Source: CAZYME01 sp964648115 (lineage in GTDB: Bacteria; Pseudomonadota; Gammaproteobacteria; Legionellales; Legionellaceae). From it: a DNA stretch of 64,000 nucleotides. Both the position numbers and the translations under genes were made by a program. Below are positions 62,162 through 64,000 of this stretch, piece after piece. Each line of letters starts with the position of its first letter. Position 1 is the first letter of the stretch. The stretch is taken from the NCBI GenBank assembly GCA_964648115.1, contig CAZYME010000002.1, positions 62,001 to 126,000 on the forward strand, in the 5' to 3' direction. A model generated the notes under the pieces. The model was not told the DNA's origin and ran no database searches. It saw only the letters and a program-made list of their open reading frames with translations.

Positions 62162-62585
62162 CATACAATGCCTGGGCACGATCACAAAAAGCATCGACCA
62201 TTTTATTCGTTACTTGTTCAAAAGCCGGGCCTAATAGCATTGAAAACATGCGCCCAGCGAAATCAAACTCCAGATCAAAAGATATCAAACAACCTTCTGA
62301 TGTGTCATCAAACCGCCAAAATCCTTCTAAATGGCTAAATGGTCCGTCAACCAAGCGAATTTCAATCATTTTATTCTGTTGCAGGCGGTTACGCGTAGTA
62401 AATGATTTTTGTATACCGGCAGCAGTAACACTCAAAGTGGCTTGAACCTCATCTTCATCCCGATGGTGCACCACGCTACCTGCAAAATATGGTAAAAATT
62501 CAGCATAACTCTCCACATCGTTCACCAAGTTATACATTTGTTCACAAGAATAAGGTACCGTTCGTGATTTTTTAACATTTGTCAT
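62157..62585 (-). CDS. ratA: RatA-type SRPBCC protein
   Basis: The 142-residue START/SRPBCC-fold protein begins with VKKSRTVPYSCEQMYNLVND. FLPYFAGSVVHHRDEDEVQA and FDLEFDFAGRMFSMLLGPAF are family segments. E. coli RatA was described as a toxin acting on ribosome subunit joining; related eukaryotic proteins (Coq10) bind quinones, and which role holds here is open. It overlaps both the esterase gene (ATGA) and rnfH. Confidence 0.92.
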   Translation of the reverse strand: MTNVKKSRTVPYSCEQMYNLVNDVESYAEFLPYFAGSVVHHRDEDEVQATLSVTAAGIQKSFTTRNRLQQNKMIEIRLVDGPFSHLEGFWRFDDTSEGCLISFDLEFDFAGRMFSMLLGPAFEQVTNKMVDAFCDRAQALYG

Positions 62586-63262
62586 TCTCTATCCCCTTCA
62601 TGCTGCGTACAGGATGCAACTTGTATATTTAACCATTGAGCCAAATCTTTAACTTCTTCAGCACAGATTGCATGCTCCATAGGATATTCATGCCATGTTA
62701 TCTGCTCAAATCCCCGTGCCCGCAAGCCTTCTACACTTTGTTTAGTCCAAGCAGGTAAAACGATAGGATCATACTGCCCACCTGCAGCAAATATTGGTGT
62801 GCCATTATTAAGCGTCATGCGGCATACATCAGCTAACGGCAAGTACGCAGACAATGTAATAATTCCAGCTAGTGGTGTGGTCATCTGCAAGCCCGTGAAT
62901 AATGCCATTGCACCGCCTTGTGAGAACCCGGCCAGAAAAATCTGCTCTGAGACAAATCCCTCTGCAAGCTGGCTATCAATTACTTCACGAATCATTGCCT
63001 CAGACTGAAAAATCCCTTCTCGGTCTTCACGATCAGTCAACTTTATTCCCACAATATCATACCAAGCGCGCATGGGCATATGATTGTTAATCGTTACTGC
63101 ACGCACAGGAGCATCGATAAACACATGCCGAATGGCCACACTAACAGGCAATTGCGCCGCTAAGCCTGCCATATCTTGAGCATCCGCACCCAAACCATGC
63201 ATCCAAATTACACAAGCCTGCGCTTGTTGCTGCGGCTCTTTAACATAAACGTTCAACAACAT
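62582..63262 (-). CDS. Alpha/beta-hydrolase carboxylesterase (phospholipase/carboxylesterase type)
   Basis: The 226-residue enzyme starts MLLNVYVKEPQQQAQ. The catalytic serine lies in AGFSQGGAMAL, the oxyanion region is WMHGLGADAQD, and ASP/HIS follow in GGQYDPIVLP and YPMEHAICAEE. A GGAGG lies close to the ATG, nearer than usual, so the start may be a TTG one or two codons later. The family hydrolyses short esters and some lysophospholipids. It is the first gene of the esterase-ratA-rnfH set. Confidence 0.88.
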   Translation of the reverse strand: MLLNVYVKEPQQQAQACVIWMHGLGADAQDMAGLAAQLPVSVAIRHVFIDAPVRAVTINNHMPMRAWYDIVGIKLTDREDREGIFQSEAMIREVIDSQLAEGFVSEQIFLAGFSQGGAMALFTGLQMTTPLAGIITLSAYLPLADVCRMTLNNGTPIFAAGGQYDPIVLPAWTKQSVEGLRARGFEQITWHEYPMEHAICAEEVKDLAQWLNIQVASCTQHEGDRE

Positions 63263-63476
63263 GCCTCCGACAAAAAGGCGAATTATCGCCAATGCGAGCC
63301 CACATGGCAAGAAAGAAGCATTTCAAGCAGCAATTCGCCTCCGCAGTAGAGTTTCGAAAGAGGTCTATTTTTGTTTCAAAATAATGAAGCCCTTATGAAA
63401 TTAGATTCAGTCTTAAAATTTTTTGCTCTAATTTTGCCTCGCCTGAATTTTGTTTCGGTCTTGTAAATAACAAAAA

Positions 63477-63550
63477 TTACCACGATCGGGTTAATTTAAT
63501 TAACAAATCTTGTTTAATTGATAAATTTCTAATTTTTTACCGCGATCGTG
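63477..63550 (+). promoter_or_regulatory. Two operator-like repeats before hipBA
   Basis: TTACCACGATCGGG and TTACCGCGATCGTG share the core TTACC-R-CGATCG and are spaced exactly 60 bases apart, in the AT-rich promoter region before hipB. CGATCG is itself palindromic. HipB-type repressors autoregulate through repeated operators, so these are the natural candidates. E. coli HipB uses a different sequence (TATCC-N8-GGATA), so direct equivalence is not claimed. Confidence 0.5.
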
Positions 63551-63574
63551 TGAAAATTATTAATTCATGCTAAA

Positions 63575-63859
63575 ATGAAGTTATTAAACACTATTATTTC
63601 ACATGATCATATGAAAATTAGCATGCAAAAATCATCTGTAAGCATTTTAGGAGATGCCATTGAAGCCGAGAGGAAGCGGAGAAAGTTGACTCAAGGTCAG
63701 CTGGCTTATCTAACCAACACTAGTATCAATTTCATCAGTCAAATTGAACGCGGTAAGAAAACAGCCCAAATTGGTAAAGTCATTGATGTTCTGCAAATTT
63801 TAGGCATGCAGCTTGTCATAGAGAAGGGAGCTGCTGGTGTGGTGAACCACAATGTATGA
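63575..63859 (+). CDS. hipB: HipB-type antitoxin
   Basis: The 94-residue protein has an XRE-type helix-turn-helix: LGDAIEAERKRRKLTQGQLA, then YLTNTSINFISQIERGKKT and a short dimerisation tail with LQILGMQLVIEKGA. It neutralises and, with HipA, represses the module. There are three possible ATG starts (residues 1, 13, 17), none with a strong ribosome site; the longest is given. It overlaps hipA by eight bases. Confidence 0.87.
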   Translation: MKLLNTIISHDHMKISMQKSSVSILGDAIEAERKRRKLTQGQLAYLTNTSINFISQIERGKKTAQIGKVIDVLQILGMQLVIEKGAAGVVNHNV

Positions 63860-64000
63860 TTACAAAGCCATCAACGAACTAGAGATTTATAAAAAAACGG
63901 AGTTTGCAGGAGTCATACGCAGAACTGAAAACGGATGTGAATTTGAACTCAACTCAGCATTTAGAGCTCATTCAAACGAAGCCTATTTTTCATATTGTAT
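63852..64000 (+). CDS. hipA: HipA toxin kinase, N-terminal fragment (cut by window end)
   Basis: The visible 49 residues begin MYDYKAINELEIYKKTEFAG and continue through FELNSAFRAHSNEAYFSY. This matches the short N-subdomain 1 that opens HipA proteins. The rest, with the kinase residues, is beyond the edge. HipA phosphorylates glutamyl-tRNA synthetase and halts growth, giving drug tolerance; whether this copy is complete cannot be judged. Confidence 0.8.
   Translation, partial: MYDYKAINELEIYKKTEFAGVIRRTENGCEFELNSAFRAHSNEAYFSYC

Noticed and set aside
1..64000. tRNA and rRNA genes
   Set aside because: I looked for T-loop (ggttcgaatcc-like) and conserved rRNA strings while reading and saw none; a tRNA-finding program would settle this.

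Overview
The window looks like a chromosomal segment of a host-associated gammaproteobacterium of the order Legionellales; the genus cannot be fixed from sequence alone. Three things point there. The housekeeping genes are gammaproteobacterial in type (hslVU, uvrA, fur, bamE, ratA-rnfH, dam). Four transporters resemble the Pht branch of the major facilitator family. Several large proteins have eukaryotic-style domains (SET, ankyrin, long coiled coil, a kinase-type ATPase with a nuclear-localisation-like stretch) of the kind delivered into host cells by Dot/Icm type IVB secretion. No secretion genes, tRNAs, rRNAs, CRISPR arrays or prophage were seen. Many gaps carry small palindromic repeats.

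Layout. 1-9 kb: an incomplete protein joining a ferritin-like diiron domain to an E2 acyltransferase-like domain, then dam, two overlapping transporters, a short malic enzyme, rpmE, and an overlapping set wrbA-xth-xth. 9-16.7 kb: a small unknown gene, an 839-residue ankyrin-like protein, a YihY-type membrane protein, hslVU and a stand-alone HATPase protein with a basic nuclear-signal-like patch. 16.9-22 kb: a nucleoside-salvage neighbourhood (tdk, two Pht-like carriers, deoB, a Zur/Fur-type regulator). 22-31 kb: NAD-malic enzyme, a four-gene operon (glutamate-synthase-like, HPPD-like dioxygenase, acetyl-CoA synthetase, cN-II-like nucleotidase), and a hypoxanthine phosphoribosyltransferase with a hydrophobic tail. 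31-38 kb: an operon LOG-thiE-thiM-thiD-panE-like, a small regulator cluster, and a separate tenA behind a TPP riboswitch. 38-49 kb: DedA, secreted and outer-membrane proteins, a periplasmic formamidase-like enzyme with a duplicated C-terminal module, a decayed gene, a ClC channel, a tail-anchored SET protein and a 1289-residue coiled-coil protein. 49-64 kb: HtpX-like/LemA, uvrA, a SET-ankyrin protein, HIT, BON and DUF4442 genes, a RimK/GCS2/N-formylglutamate amidohydrolase operon, fur, bamE, ratA-rnfH, an esterase and the start of a hipBA module.

The most striking observation is the SET-ankyrin protein at 54.0-55.5 kb. Its predicted N-terminus begins M-GRTKQ-A and continues with a lysine-rich stretch that follows the order of the histone H3 tail. 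This suggests a histone-tail mimic joined to a predicted methyltransferase. Other candidates for follow-up are the diiron/E2 fusion at the left edge, the HATPase protein with the nuclear-signal-like patch, a MITE inserted inside another repeat with a visible target duplication, and a pair of inverted perfect DnaA boxes in an AT-rich gap.
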